Assembly (NCBI RefSeq): GCF_002214185.1 | Contig: NZ_CP022161.1 | Span: forward strand, 1,364,001-1,428,000 | Direction of reading: 5' to 3' | Source of the DNA: Streptomyces capitiformicae | GTDB lineage: Bacteria > Actinomycetota > Actinomycetes > Streptomycetales > Streptomycetaceae | Length of the DNA: 64,000 nt | Part shown: positions 51,766 to 60,699 of the stretch, in pieces | Layout: each line of letters starts with the position of its first letter | Position numbering within the stretch: position 1 is the first letter of the stretch | Translations under genes and position numbers: made by a program | Notes under the pieces: generated by a model | Database searches by the model: none | What the model was told of the DNA's origin: nothing | Seen by the model: the letters and a program-made list of their open reading frames with translations, nothing else

Positions 51766-52779
51766 ATGCCCAGCGCCCAGTCGCCGCGAGCCGTGTTCGC
51801 CATGGATCCGGTGCACCTCCCCCTGCTGTTCCCGCCGTCGCTCATGGCGCGGCTGCGGCAGGTCGCCGAGATCGATCCCGAGCTCGTCGTACGGGACTTC
51901 GCCGATCCCGCCGTCGCGTCGGCGTTGGCCGGGGCCGAGGTGCTGATAACCGGCTGGGGCTGCCCGCACCTCGACGCGGACGTCCTGGCGGCGGCGCCCC
52001 GGCTGACCACCGTGCTGCACGCCGCGGGCTCGGTCCGCGCGCTGGTCGGCGAGGCGCTGTGGAAGGGCGGGATCTCCGTCTCCAGCGCGGTGGCCGGCAA
52101 CGCGCTGCCGGTCGCCGAGTACACGCTCGCGATGATCCTGCTGGCAGGCAAGGAGACGTTCGACCACCGCGAGCGCTTCCGGCAGACGCACGCCTACCCC
52201 TCCCCCGCCAAGACCGCGGCCATCGGCAACGTCGGCCGCCGGGTGGGCGTCATCGGGGCCTCGCGTGTCGGCCGCCGGCTCCTGGAACTGCTCCGCCCGT
52301 TCGACTTCGCCGTCTCGCTCTACGACCCGTACGTCGACCCCGCGGGTGCCGCCGCGCTCGGTGCCCAACCGATGGCCCTGGACGACCTGTTGCGGACCAG
52401 CGACATCGTCAGCCTGCACGCCCCCGACATCCCGGAGACGTACCGCATGCTCGACCGCGGCAGACTCGCCCTGATCAGGGACGGCGGCGTCCTCATCAAC
52501 ACCTCCCGAGGCGCGCTGGTCGATCCGGAGGCGCTCACCGACGAGCTGCTCTCCGGCCGGCTGAACGCGATCCTGGACGTCACCGAACCCGAGCCGCTGC
52601 CCGCCGGATCCCCGCTCTACCACCTCCCCAACGTCTTCCTCACCCCGCACATCGCGGGCTCACTCGGCAACGAGCTGGAGCGTCTCGGCCGTACCGTCGT
52701 CGAAGAACTCGAACGCCTCGCCGCGGGCCTGCCACCGGCCCACCAGGTACGGCACACGGACCTGGCGAGGGTCGCCTGA
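51766..52779 (+). CDS. D-isomer-specific 2-hydroxyacid dehydrogenase
   Basis: A 337-residue protein. The NAD-binding domain has V-G-V-I-G-A-S-R-V-G-R (near 162-172, G-x-G-x-x-G with Ala/Ser variation). The catalytic residues are Arg in I-N-T-S-R-G-A-L-V-D, Glu in the D-V-T-E-P-E-P-L element, and His in L-T-P-H-I-A-G-S. It would reduce a 2-keto acid with NAD(P)H or oxidise the 2-hydroxy acid. Next to uronate-polymer lyase genes, a uronate-derived keto acid is a sensible substrate, but this is inferred. AGGAGAG lies before the ATG at 51766, and a clear promoter lies upstream. Confidence 0.9.
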   Translation: MPSAQSPRAVFAMDPVHLPLLFPPSLMARLRQVAEIDPELVVRDFADPAVASALAGAEVLITGWGCPHLDADVLAAAPRLTTVLHAAGSVRALVGEALWKGGISVSSAVAGNALPVAEYTLAMILLAGKETFDHRERFRQTHAYPSPAKTAAIGNVGRRVGVIGASRVGRRLLELLRPFDFAVSLYDPYVDPAGAAALGAQPMALDDLLRTSDIVSLHAPDIPETYRMLDRGRLALIRDGGVLINTSRGALVDPEALTDELLSGRLNAILDVTEPEPLPAGSPLYHLPNVFLTPHIAGSLGNELERLGRTVVEELERLAAGLPPAHQVRHTDLARVA

Positions 52780-53232
52780 ACCGCACCCCCGGCACTCGAC
52801 CCGGGGACCGTCCCGGGCGCCGGGCACACCGCTGGGCCCTCGGCCATGGCGGCAACGGCCGCCACCTCCCTGCCGCCGTTGCCGTCGCTCGCCGCGGTGC
52901 CGGGGGGCGTGGACACGCCGCTGACGTGGGTGGTAGGGGCGATACCCCTGGCCGCGGAGGTGACGGTGGGCTGCTCCGCGGCGGCCGGGCTGCCGTGGAG
53001 CCGGGCGCCCCCTGGTCCGGCCGACGCACCACCGCCGCGACCCTCCCGTCGTCCGCCCGGCGCACCACCGCCGTGAGCTTCCTCGCCGCCGCCCCCGCCT
53101 TCCGGAAACCCTCCGGGAAACAATGGGATACGGTTCCCCCACCCATGGGACGGGCCTGCTACAGCGCCCGGCACCGGGCCCGAGCTTCGTCCCCTGCCCG
53201 GTGGGGAACCTTGATGCCGAAGGAGCCGCACG
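52780..53232. other. Gene-free stretch between the dehydrogenase and the LacI gene
   Basis: In 453 bases I find no supported gene. A 76-codon plus-strand frame (52846-53076) is Pro/Ala-rich with no ribosome site. There is a weak hairpin around 52800-52817 (CCCGGGGA-CCG-TCCCGGG) that may end the dehydrogenase transcript, and a CGCACCACCGCCG direct repeat near 53026 and 53058. Confidence 0.55.
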
Positions 53233-54309
53233 GTGAGTCAACGCAAGGCGTCGGGTGACTCCGGCCGGGCCACCATCCGGGATGTGGCGCAACGGGCCGG
53301 TGTCTCGGTCGCCAGCGTCTCCCGCGTCCTGTCCGGCAACTACCCGGTCTCCGACGAGCTGCGCCGCCGGGTGATGAAGGTGGTCCGGGACCTGGACTAC
53401 GTCACCAACGCCCACGCCCGCTCCCTGGCCGGCGGCGGCACCCCGACGGTGGCCATCCTCATCAACAACATCACCGGCGCGGCCTTCACCCATGTCGCCA
53501 AGGGCGTCGAGAGCGCGGCCTCGCTGCGCGGCTGGCTCACCCTGGTCGGCACCACCGGGGACGATCCGGAGCGGGAGCTCGCGCTGGTGAACCTGATGCG
53601 CCAGCAGGGCGTGGCCGCGGTGATCCTGCTCGGCGGCGCGTACGACTACGACGAGTACCAGCTGCGGATGGCCCGTTTCGCCCGCTCCCTGGACGCCGCC
53701 GACTCCCACCTCGTTCTGGTGGGCCGGCCCCCGCTGGAGGGCGAGGTCCCGGCGACCACGGTCGACTACGACAACGAGGGCGGCGCCTACGCCATGGCGA
53801 GCCATCTGCTGTCAGCCGGCCACCGCCGCGTCCTCGTCCTGCCGGGGCACGCCGAACTCACCACCGCCCAGGGCCGGTTGAAGGGTGCCCAGCGAGCCTT
53901 CGAGGCGTACGGCGTGCCGCTCGATCCCGGAATGGTGCGGCACGGCCCGTACGACTACGAGCACGGGTACGACGCCGTCGAGGAGAGCCTGCGGCAGGGG
54001 GCGGCGTTCACGGCGGTCCTCGCGGGGACGGACGTGGTCGCCGCCGGTGCCGCTCAGGCGCTGCGCGCGGCGGGCCTGCGCGTCCCCGAGGACGTCTCCG
54101 TCGTCGGCTACGACGACATTCCTCTCGCCTCCCAGCTCACGCCGCAGCTCACCACCGTCCACGTCCCCTACGAGGAGATGGGCCGCGCCGCCCTGCGCGC
54201 CGTCGCCGACCGCCGGGAGAGCGGCCGCCGCCGGGTCGGGGACGCCGACCATCTGGTCCTCGGCACGCACGTGGTCGTACGCCAGTCCGTGCGCCCACCG
54301 AGCCAATAG
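53233..54309 (+). CDS. LacI-family regulator, paralogue of the one at 43679
   Basis: A 358-residue protein with helix-turn-helix I-R-D-V-A-Q-R-A-G-V-S-V-A-S-V-S-R-V-L-S (near 14-33) and a sugar-binding sensor domain with I-L-I-N-N-I-T-G-A, Y-D-N-E-G-G-A-Y-A-M and D-V-S-V-V-G-Y-D-D-I. Over most of its length it parallels the LacI protein at 43679, so the two arose by duplication, but the recognition helix differs (V-A-S in place of A-A-T), which suggests a different operator. The start is GTG 53233 after AAGGAG. It follows the dehydrogenase gene in the same direction and may control it. Confidence 0.92.
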   Translation: MSQRKASGDSGRATIRDVAQRAGVSVASVSRVLSGNYPVSDELRRRVMKVVRDLDYVTNAHARSLAGGGTPTVAILINNITGAAFTHVAKGVESAASLRGWLTLVGTTGDDPERELALVNLMRQQGVAAVILLGGAYDYDEYQLRMARFARSLDAADSHLVLVGRPPLEGEVPATTVDYDNEGGAYAMASHLLSAGHRRVLVLPGHAELTTAQGRLKGAQRAFEAYGVPLDPGMVRHGPYDYEHGYDAVEESLRQGAAFTAVLAGTDVVAAGAAQALRAAGLRVPEDVSVVGYDDIPLASQLTPQLTTVHVPYEEMGRAALRAVADRRESGRRRVGDADHLVLGTHVVVRQSVRPPSQ

Positions 54310-54322
54310 GCCGAACCCTATT
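54305..54322. promoter_or_regulatory. Inverted repeat before the Lrp/AsnC gene
   Basis: AATAGG (54305-54310) and CCTATT (54317-54322) are perfect complements separated by six bases. The left arm covers the stop codon of the LacI gene, and the right arm lies 30 bases before the -10 box of the next gene. It could be an autoregulatory Lrp site. Confidence 0.4.
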
Positions 54323-54351
54323 CGAAGTGATCACGCCACACCCGAACCGTA

Positions 54352-54357
54352 TATGGT
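54352..54357 (+). promoter_or_regulatory. Leaderless -10 box of the Lrp/AsnC gene
   Basis: TATGGT fits TAnnnT and lies six bases before the ATG at 54364 with no ribosome site between. Confidence 0.5.
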
Positions 54358-54363
54358 GAGCGC

Positions 54364-54822
54364 ATGAGTACGGTCAACGGGATCGTGGACGACATCGACA
54401 GGGCGTTGCTCGCGGAGCTTCAGCGGGACGCCACTCAGGCCTACGCGGTGCTGGGCAGGGCGGTCGGACTGTCGGCCGGCGCGGCACATGACCGCGTACG
54501 CAAGCTCCGTGAGCGCGGTGTCATCCGGCACACGACCGTCGATGTCGACCCGGCCGCTCTCGGGCGGGGTGTCCTCGCGTTCGTCATGGTCGAGTCGTCG
54601 GCCTGGCTGGGGGACGCCAGTGAGTCCTTCGCCGCCGTCCCCGAGATTCAGGAGGCCCATGTCATCGCGGGCACCGCCTCGGTCCTGGTGAAGGTGCGCA
54701 CGGCCACCACGGAGCAGTTGCAGGACGTCCTGCGGCGGCTCTACGCGATCGACGGCGTGAGCGGGACCCGTGCGACGGTGGTACTGGAGACGTTCTTCGA
54801 AAGGCCGGTCAGCACATCGTGA
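54364..54822 (+). CDS. Lrp/AsnC-family transcriptional regulator
   Basis: A 152-residue protein with the N-terminal helix-turn-helix D-D-I-D-R-A-L-L-A-E-L-Q-R-D-A and L-G-R-A-V-G-L-S-A-G-A-A-H-D-R-V-R-K-L (near 30-48), and the C-terminal RAM/AsnC ligand domain with V-I-A-G-T-A-S-V-L-V-K-V. The usual final glycine-rich loop is present. Its stop overlaps the GTG of the NAD synthetase gene, so both are made together. Such regulators sense amino acids; here glutamine or asparagine, the amide donors of the coupled enzyme, would be logical ligands, though this is inference. Confidence 0.9.
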   Translation: MSTVNGIVDDIDRALLAELQRDATQAYAVLGRAVGLSAGAAHDRVRKLRERGVIRHTTVDVDPAALGRGVLAFVMVESSAWLGDASESFAAVPEIQEAHVIAGTASVLVKVRTATTEQLQDVLRRLYAIDGVSGTRATVVLETFFERPVSTS

Positions 54823-56867
54823 ACTTCAGGTCGATCTATCAGCACGGCTTCGCGCGAGTCGCCGCGTGCACGGGCCACGCGGCGATCGCCGACCCGCCCG
54901 CCAACGCGGAGGCGGTCCTACGTCAGGGGCGGCAGTGCGCGCAGGACGGGGTCGCCGTCGCCGTCTTCCCCGAGATGTGCCTGTCCGGCTACTCGATCGA
55001 GGACCTGCTCCTCCAGGACACGCTGCTCGACGAGGTCGAGGAGGCGCTCCAGGCCGTCGTCGCCGGCTCGGCGGAGCTGCTGACGGTCCTCGTCGTCGGC
55101 GCGCCGCTGCGCCACCGCAACCGTGTCTACAACTGCGCGGTGGTCGTGCACCGGGGGCGGATCCTCGGCATCGCGCCCAAGTCCTACGTGCCGAACTACC
55201 GCGAGTTCTACGAGCGCCGCCAGATCGCCTCGGGCGACGACGAACGCGGCGGGACGATCCGGATAGGCGGCGCGACCGTACCGTTCGGCACGAACCTGCT
55301 CTTCGCCGCCGAGGACGTACCCGGGCTCGTCCTGCACGCGGAGATCTGCGAGGACATGTGGGTGCCGGTGCCGCCGAGCACCGAGGCGGCGCTCGCCGGG
55401 GCGACCGTCCTGGTCAACCTCTCGGGCAGCCCGATCACGGTCGGCCGGGCCGAGGACCGGCGGCTGCTGTGCCGATCGGCGTCCGCGCGCTGTCTCGCCG
55501 CGTACGTCTACGCGGCGGCCGGACTGGGCGAGTCGAGCACCGACCTGTCCTGGGACGGCCAGACCATGATCTACGAGGACGGTGTCCTCCTGGCCGAGAC
55601 CGACCGCTTCCCGCAGGGCGACCAGTACGCGGTGGCCGACATCGACCTCGACCTGCTGCGCCAGGCCCGCGCCCGCATGGGCACGTTCGACGACAACCGC
55701 CGTACCCACGCCGCGCGCACCAACGACTTCCGCCAGGTGTCGTTCCGGCTCGACCCGCCCAGGACCGACCTCGGCCTGCGCCGCCGGGTGGAACGTTTCC
55801 CCTTCGTACCCGCCGACCCCTCACGCCTCGCCCAGGACTGCTACGAGGCCTACAACATCCAGGTCGCGGCCCTCCAGCAGCGACTGGCGGCGATCGGCAA
55901 CCCGAAGATCGTCATCGGCGTCTCGGGCGGCCTGGACTCCACCCACGCCCTGATCGTCGCGGCCCGGGCCATGGACCGCGCGGGCCGCCCCCGCAGCGAC
56001 ATCCTGGCCTTCACCCTGCCCGGCTTCGCGACCGGCGAACACACCAAGGGCAACGCCCACAAACTGATGCGTTCGCTCGGTGTGACGGCGGCCGAGCTGG
56101 ACATCACGCCGACGGCCCGGCTCATGCTCCAGGAGATGGGCCACCCCTTCTCGTCCGGTGAGCCGGTGTACGACGTCACCTTCGAGAACGTCCAGGCCGG
56201 CCTGCGCACGGACTACCTCTTCCGCCTGGCCAACCAGCGCGGCGGCATCGTCCTCGGCACCGGCGACCTCTCCGAGCTGGCGCTCGGCTGGTGCACGTAC
56301 GGCGTCGGCGACCAGATGAGCCACTACAACGTCAACTCCGGCGTCCCGAAGACCCTCATCCAGCACCTCATCCGCTGGGTCATCAGCAGCGGTCAGTTCG
56401 GGGACGAGACCAACAAGACGCTGGCCGCGATCCTCGACACGGAGATCAGCCCGGAACTCGTACCGGGCGAGGAGTTGCAGTCCACCGAGTCCAAGATCGG
56501 CCCGTACGCGCTGCACGACTTCACCCTCTACCACGTACTCCGCCACGGCCTCCGCCCGTCGAAGATCGGTTTCCTGGCCTGGCACGCCTGGCGGGACAAG
56601 GAGGCCGGCGCGTGGCCTCCGGGGTTCCCGGAGGCCGAGCGGACGGCGTACGACCTGCCGGAGATCTGGCACTGGCTGGACGCCTTCTGCCGCCGCTTCT
56701 TCGGCTTCGCCCAGTTCAAGCGCTCGGCCATGCCGAACGGCCCGAAGGTCCTGGCCGGCGGCGCCCTGTCACCGCGAGGCGACTGGCGCGCCCCGTCGGA
56801 CAGCTCGGCGGACGCTTGGCTGAGGGACATGGCGCGGTGGGACGTGAGGGCCGGCGCTGGGGACTAG
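54819..56867 (+). CDS. nadE: Glutamine-dependent NAD(+) synthetase
   Basis: A 682-residue two-domain enzyme that makes NAD from deamido-NAD, ATP and glutamine. The N-terminal nitrilase-type glutaminase has Glu in F-P-E-M-C-L-S-G (near 50), Lys in K-S-Y-V-P-N-Y (near 120) and Cys in E-I-C-E-D-M-W (near 176). The C-terminal synthetase has the ATP-binding P-loop G-V-S-G-G-L-D-S-T (near 368) and the [14 protein letters not shown] element. The length is that of the actinobacterial glutamine-dependent type. The start is GTG 54819, overlapping the Lrp/AsnC stop by GTGA. A strong hairpin ends the transcript. Confidence 0.95.
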   Translation: MNFRSIYQHGFARVAACTGHAAIADPPANAEAVLRQGRQCAQDGVAVAVFPEMCLSGYSIEDLLLQDTLLDEVEEALQAVVAGSAELLTVLVVGAPLRHRNRVYNCAVVVHRGRILGIAPKSYVPNYREFYERRQIASGDDERGGTIRIGGATVPFGTNLLFAAEDVPGLVLHAEICEDMWVPVPPSTEAALAGATVLVNLSGSPITVGRAEDRRLLCRSASARCLAAYVYAAAGLGESSTDLSWDGQTMIYEDGVLLAETDRFPQGDQYAVADIDLDLLRQARARMGTFDDNRRTHAARTNDFRQVSFRLDPPRTDLGLRRRVERFPFVPADPSRLAQDCYEAYNIQVAALQQRLAAIGNPKIVIGVSGGLDSTHALIVAARAMDRAGRPRSDILAFTLPGFATGEHTKGNAHKLMRSLGVTAAELDITPTARLMLQEMGHPFSSGEPVYDVTFENVQAGLRTDYLFRLANQRGGIVLGTGDLSELALGWCTYGVGDQMSHYNVNSGVPKTLIQHLIRWVISSGQFGDETNKTLAAILDTEISPELVPGEELQSTESKIGPYALHDFTLYHVLRHGLRPSKIGFLAWHAWRDKEAGAWPPGFPEAERTAYDLPEIWHWLDAFCRRFFGFAQFKRSAMPNGPKVLAGGALSPRGDWRAPSDSSADAWLRDMARWDVRAGAGD

Positions 56868-56978
56868 CCGACACTCGGCGGGCGGCAATCGGCAGGCGGT
56901 AATTGGCAGTTTCGTCTCGATGAAATGTCCGCCTTGCGGCGTATGGGCGAGGTGAAGGCGAGACGAATCTGCCAATCC

Positions 56979-57033
56979 CCCCACAACCCGGCCCGGGCCG
57001 GGCTAGCCCGGCCCGGCTCCGGCGACTGTGGGG
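56979..57033 (+). terminator. Compound hairpin after the NAD synthetase gene
   Basis: CCCCACA (56979-56985) pairs with TGTGGGG (57027-57033), and between them GCCGGGCTAGCCCGGC (56997-57012) is a perfect 16-base palindrome within a wholly GC-rich core. It lies about 110 bases after the stop. Confidence 0.65.
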
Positions 57034-57089
57034 TCCGGGTCGCCTTGTCGGCTGAGGCAGTGGGTCATCTCCCATGAGTAGAGTTACGT

Positions 57090-57099
57090 AAGCGTTTTC
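57090..57099. promoter_or_regulatory. LacI-type operator candidate AAGCGTTTTC
   Basis: This differs by one base in the left eight from the AAGCGCTT palindrome found at 62405 before the LacI gene that closes the same cluster. It lies about 330 bases before the importer start, so it would have to lie near a distant promoter or act by looping. Confidence 0.4.
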
Positions 57100-57426
57100 A
57101 GGCTTCAAGGCCGCCGCGAACCCCGCTCCCGCGGCGGCCTTCGCGCTGCCCATCCCCACCCTGACCTGCACGTCCTCCAGCCTCGCCGGACGCAGCGACC
57201 CGCATCTTCCCGCAACCCCAGGGACAAGCCCGCGTAACAATTTCTCTTCGCACCCTTGCGTGAGCCGATCAGGCCACCCTACGTTTCACAGCAACCGTTT
57301 ACTACGCCTTCCGCAGGGGTCCGAGACGCGAGCTGACGGTCCGCCTCGCTCGCCGTCGCCCCACCGAGCCGCCCCTCGCTCTTTCCAGCCTCCGCGCTCG
57401 TCTACGTCTCGAAGGATGACCGTACG

Positions 57427-58767
57427 ATGAACTCCACCAGCCCCCGGAGAAGGTTCGCCCGCATCGCTGTCGCGGGTCTGGCGCTCACAGGTCTGCTCTC
57501 CGCGTGTGGCGGATCCGACTCCGCTGACGACTCCCCTGCCGATTCCTCGGGTCCGGTCACCCTCGACTTCTGGGGCTGGGCCAACGGCCAGGAAGCCGTC
57601 GTCAAGGCGTTCAACGCCGGCCACAAGGACGTCCAGCTCAAGTACACGAAGGTCACCGACCAGCTGACCATGCAGAAGCAGCTGACCAACGCCGTCAAGG
57701 CCGGCAACGCTCCCTGCCTGCTGCAGAACACCGGCGAGTACGTCACGAGCTGGGTCTCGCAGGGCGCCCTGGCCGACATCACGGAGTACGTCGAGTCCAG
57801 CAAGGACAAGTTCAACCCCGGCTCGTGGGCCGTCGGCCAGGTTCAGGGCAAGGCCTACGGCGTGCCCACCGCCTCGGCGCCCGCCTTCACCATCTACCGC
57901 ACCGACATCTTCGAGAAGTACGGCCTGAAGGCGCCGGAGACATGGGACGACTTCATCGCCGCGGGCAAGGTGCTGAAGAAGCACGACATCAAGATCACCA
58001 ACTACGCCGGTGAGGACCCGAGCACCCTGGAGGTGCTCGCCATGCAGGCCGGAGCCCACTGGTACTCCGTCGAGGGCGACTCCTGGGTGGTGAACTTCCA
58101 GGACGAGGGCAGCCTCAAGGCCGCGGAGGTGATCCAGGAGATCATCGACAACGACCTGAACGCCAAGTTGTCCTTCGCCGACTACGCGGCCGTGCAGCGC
58201 AGCTTCGACACCGGCGCCACCGCGACCCGGCAGATCTCCACCTGGCAGATGTCCGGCATGGTGCAGAACTTCACCAAGTCCTTCGGCGACTGGGCGCTCG
58301 CCCCCTGGCCGACGTACAAGGGCGAGGCCCCCAAGACGCCGGCCGGCACCAACCAGAGCGGCAACCTGACGCTGGTGAGCGAGCAGTGCAAGCACAAGGA
58401 GCAGGCCGCCGAGGCGGCGCTGTGGATGTCGACCGACACCGGTGCGGTCAAGACCATGGCGAGCCCGGAGACCGGCAGCGGTGTGATGCCGGCGCTGGCC
58501 GACAGCGAGTCGTACGTCTCCGAGGCGATCTCGGAGAAGCTGCTCGGCGAGAACTACGAGCCGGCCAAGAAGGTCGTGACGGACAGCCTGTCCACCGTCA
58601 CCAGCGACTGGGCCTTCGGCCCGAACTGGACCGCGATGTTCACGCAGATGCAGGACGAGTGGGCCAAGGTCGTCAGCAAGGAGCAGAAGGTCACCGACCT
58701 CCTCGCGCACATGCAGGAGTGGACGGTCAACGACCTGAAGCAGCGCGGCATCAACGTCAAGGGCTGA
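57427..58767 (+). CDS. Sugar ABC transporter substrate-binding lipoprotein (second system)
   Basis: A 446-residue precursor with lipobox L-L-S-A-C (Cys near 27) and an acidic Ser/Asp linker. The mature part begins P-V-T-L-D-F-W-G-W-A-N-G, close to the binding protein at 20982 (E-F-W-G-W-A-G), so the two importers are related. Other family elements are G-V-P-T-A-S-A-P-A-F-T-I-Y-R-T-D-I-F and N-Q-S-G-N-L-T-L-V. GAAGG lies before the ATG. It starts a four-gene run with two permeases and a GH43 enzyme, so xylo- or arabino-oligosaccharides are likely ligands. Confidence 0.93.
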   Translation: MNSTSPRRRFARIAVAGLALTGLLSACGGSDSADDSPADSSGPVTLDFWGWANGQEAVVKAFNAGHKDVQLKYTKVTDQLTMQKQLTNAVKAGNAPCLLQNTGEYVTSWVSQGALADITEYVESSKDKFNPGSWAVGQVQGKAYGVPTASAPAFTIYRTDIFEKYGLKAPETWDDFIAAGKVLKKHDIKITNYAGEDPSTLEVLAMQAGAHWYSVEGDSWVVNFQDEGSLKAAEVIQEIIDNDLNAKLSFADYAAVQRSFDTGATATRQISTWQMSGMVQNFTKSFGDWALAPWPTYKGEAPKTPAGTNQSGNLTLVSEQCKHKEQAAEAALWMSTDTGAVKTMASPETGSGVMPALADSESYVSEAISEKLLGENYEPAKKVVTDSLSTVTSDWAFGPNWTAMFTQMQDEWAKVVSKEQKVTDLLAHMQEWTVNDLKQRGINVKG

Positions 58768-58777
58768 GGCAGACCCG

Positions 58778-59662
58778 ATGATTCGCTCACTGCGCTGGAA
58801 GGGTGCCGCGTTCACGGTGCCCTTCCAGCTCGGCTTCGTCTTTCTCTACCTGCTTCCGATCGGCTACGCGATCCACCAGTCGCTGTTTCTGCAGAAGCAG
58901 TCCGGGCTGGGGCTCGGCGGCGCGACCACGGAGTTCGTCGGGCTGGAGAACTACCAGCAGGGCCTGACCGACTCGGCGTTCATGACCTCCATCCTCAGGG
59001 TGGTGCTGTTCGCCTGCGTCCAGATCCCGTTCATGCTGCTCGTCAGCCTGGTGCTGGCCCTCTTCCTGGACGCGGTCACCTCGAAGGTGGCCGGCCGGTT
59101 CCGGATCATGCTGTTGGTCCCGTACATGATCCCCGGCGTGGTCGCGGCCATCGTGTGGATCAACCTGTACAGCCCCGAGGTTGGCCCCCTGACACCGCTC
59201 GGCGAGCTGTTCGGGTTCGACTGGAACTTCTTCGACCCCTCGATGGTGTGGCCGGCCATCGGCAACCTGCTGACCTGGCACGGCATCGGCTACAACATGG
59301 TGATCATCTACTCGGCGCTCCAGGGCGTGCCCCGCGAGCTGTTCGAGGCCGCGCGCCTTGACGGTGCCTCGGAGCTGCGGATCGCGCTGAGCATCAAGGT
59401 CCCGTTCGTGCGCGGCGCGCTCGTCCTGACCGCTCTGCTGTCGATCATCCAGATGCTGCAGATCTTCAACGAGCCCGCGCTGTTCCGCAACGTGACCCCT
59501 GAGACGATCAGCGACAGCTTCACCCCGATCATGATCATCTACAACCAGGCGTTCAACGCCGCCAACTACCACTACGCCGCGGCTCTGTCTGTGCTGCTCG
59601 CCCTGATGCTCGGTGTCGCGTCCTTCCTCTTCTACCGGCTGACCTCGAGGGAGGCGGACTGA
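58778..59662 (+). CDS. Sugar ABC transporter permease, MalF type (second system)
   Basis: A 294-residue protein with about six transmembrane segments. The EAA coupling motif is E-A-A-R-L-D-G-A-S-E-L-R near residue 192, and the G-I-G-Y-N-M-V-I-I-Y-S-A-L-Q region before it parallels G-Y-N-M-L-I-I-Y-S-A-L-Q in the first system. It starts 10 bases after the binding-protein stop; there is no hairpin between them, unlike the first importer. Its stop overlaps the next start. Confidence 0.93.
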   Translation: MIRSLRWKGAAFTVPFQLGFVFLYLLPIGYAIHQSLFLQKQSGLGLGGATTEFVGLENYQQGLTDSAFMTSILRVVLFACVQIPFMLLVSLVLALFLDAVTSKVAGRFRIMLLVPYMIPGVVAAIVWINLYSPEVGPLTPLGELFGFDWNFFDPSMVWPAIGNLLTWHGIGYNMVIIYSALQGVPRELFEAARLDGASELRIALSIKVPFVRGALVLTALLSIIQMLQIFNEPALFRNVTPETISDSFTPIMIIYNQAFNAANYHYAAALSVLLALMLGVASFLFYRLTSREAD

Positions 59663-60624
59663 TGGCGCTGACAGAAAACCGCAAGGAGAACGGCGAGAAG
59701 AACGGCAAGAAGAACGGCGCGGAAACCGCTGCCGGGCCATCCCGCGGGGGCGCCGTCCGCTGGCGTACCCGCCCGGACCCCGCTGCCCGTTCACGGGGCG
59801 GGCAGCGGTTCCTCCTCCTCGGTCTGGTCCTGGCCGGCGCCTACAGCCTGTTCCCGGTGTACTGGCTGATCATCGCCGCGACCAAGGACCGGGTCGGCCT
59901 GTACCAGAGCAACGGCCTGTGGTTCTCCGACTTCCACCTGTGGGAGAACCTGCAGCAGGTGTTCACGTACGAGGACGGCATCTTCCTGCGCTGGACCGCC
60001 AACTCGTTCCTGTACGCCGGTGTCGGCTCCCTCGGCGGCACGCTCATCGCCCTCGCGACCGGCTACGGCCTGGCCCGCTTCGATTTCCCCGGCCGGGGTG
60101 TGGTCTTCGCGGCCGTGGTGGGTTCCTTCCTGATCCCGATCGCCCTGCTCACACTGCCGCTGTATCTGATGTTCTCGAAGATCGGCCTGGTCGACACCCC
60201 CTGGGCCATGCTGATCCCCTGCTTGATCAACCCGTTCAGCGTGTATCTGGCCAAGGTCTACACCGAGGCCACTATTCCGTTCGAACTCCTTGAGGCGGCC
60301 CGCATCGACGGCGCCGGTGAGCTGCGGATCTTCTTCAGCATCGTGCTGCGGATGATGACCACGGGCGGCGCGACGGTGTTCCTGCTCGCCTTCGTCAACA
60401 CCTGGAACGCGTTCTTCCTCCCCCTGACCGTGCTGCGCGGCCAGGAGAACTGGACCCTCAACCTGGGCCTGTACAACTGGACCGGCAAGCGGTCGGAGTC
60501 CGGCATCGACCTGACCAGCCTCGTCCTGACCGGCGCGCTGCTGTCCATCATCCCGATGGCCATCATGATGGTCGCGATGCGCCGCTACTGGCGGACGGGC
60601 GTCACGATGGGGGCACTCAAGTGA
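59662..60624 (+). CDS. Sugar ABC transporter permease, MalG type (second system)
   Basis: A 320-residue membrane protein. A charged cytoplasmic start rich in Lys, Asn and Glu (K-E-N-G-E-K-N-G-K-K-N-G) is unusual and repeats a K-N-G unit. Six transmembrane segments follow, with the EAA motif E-A-A-R-I-D-G-A-G-E-L-R near 214 and the family ending M-R-R-Y-W-R-T-G-V-T-M-G-A-L-K. The ATG overlaps the upstream TGA. Again no ATPase gene is present, so the importer must share one encoded elsewhere. Confidence 0.93.
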   Translation: MALTENRKENGEKNGKKNGAETAAGPSRGGAVRWRTRPDPAARSRGGQRFLLLGLVLAGAYSLFPVYWLIIAATKDRVGLYQSNGLWFSDFHLWENLQQVFTYEDGIFLRWTANSFLYAGVGSLGGTLIALATGYGLARFDFPGRGVVFAAVVGSFLIPIALLTLPLYLMFSKIGLVDTPWAMLIPCLINPFSVYLAKVYTEATIPFELLEAARIDGAGELRIFFSIVLRMMTTGGATVFLLAFVNTWNAFFLPLTVLRGQENWTLNLGLYNWTGKRSESGIDLTSLVLTGALLSIIPMAIMMVAMRRYWRTGVTMGALK

Positions 60625-60699
60625 CCGCCGCTCCGGCAGCCCTGCGAGTGACCGCCCTGGGGATCCCTCAAGTGACCGACGTCTGGGAGCGTTGACGTG
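60621..60699 (+). repeat. Four short GTGACC repeats between permease and GH43 genes
   Basis: GTGACC occurs at 60621, 60648, 60672 and 60697, spaced 27, 24 and 25 bases. The last is the start of the GH43 gene. The copies suggest duplication of a start region; only the last has a good ribosome site. Confidence 0.5.

Larger units (their letters stand above)
56868..57426. promoter_or_regulatory. Intergenic region with NAD synthetase terminator and the promoter of the second sugar importer
   Basis: No gene is supported in these 559 bases. It contains a multi-stem GC-rich hairpin (56979-57033), then an AT-richer part with a LacI-type half-palindrome AAGCGTTTTC (57090-57099), a C-rich stretch, and two related blocks CGTTTCAC and CCGTTTAC near 57280-57300. 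The importer gene starts at 57427. Confidence 0.55.

Noticed and set aside
52846..53076. Plus-strand frame of 76 codons between the dehydrogenase and LacI genes
   Set aside because: No ribosome site, Ala/Pro-rich low-complexity composition and no family resemblance.
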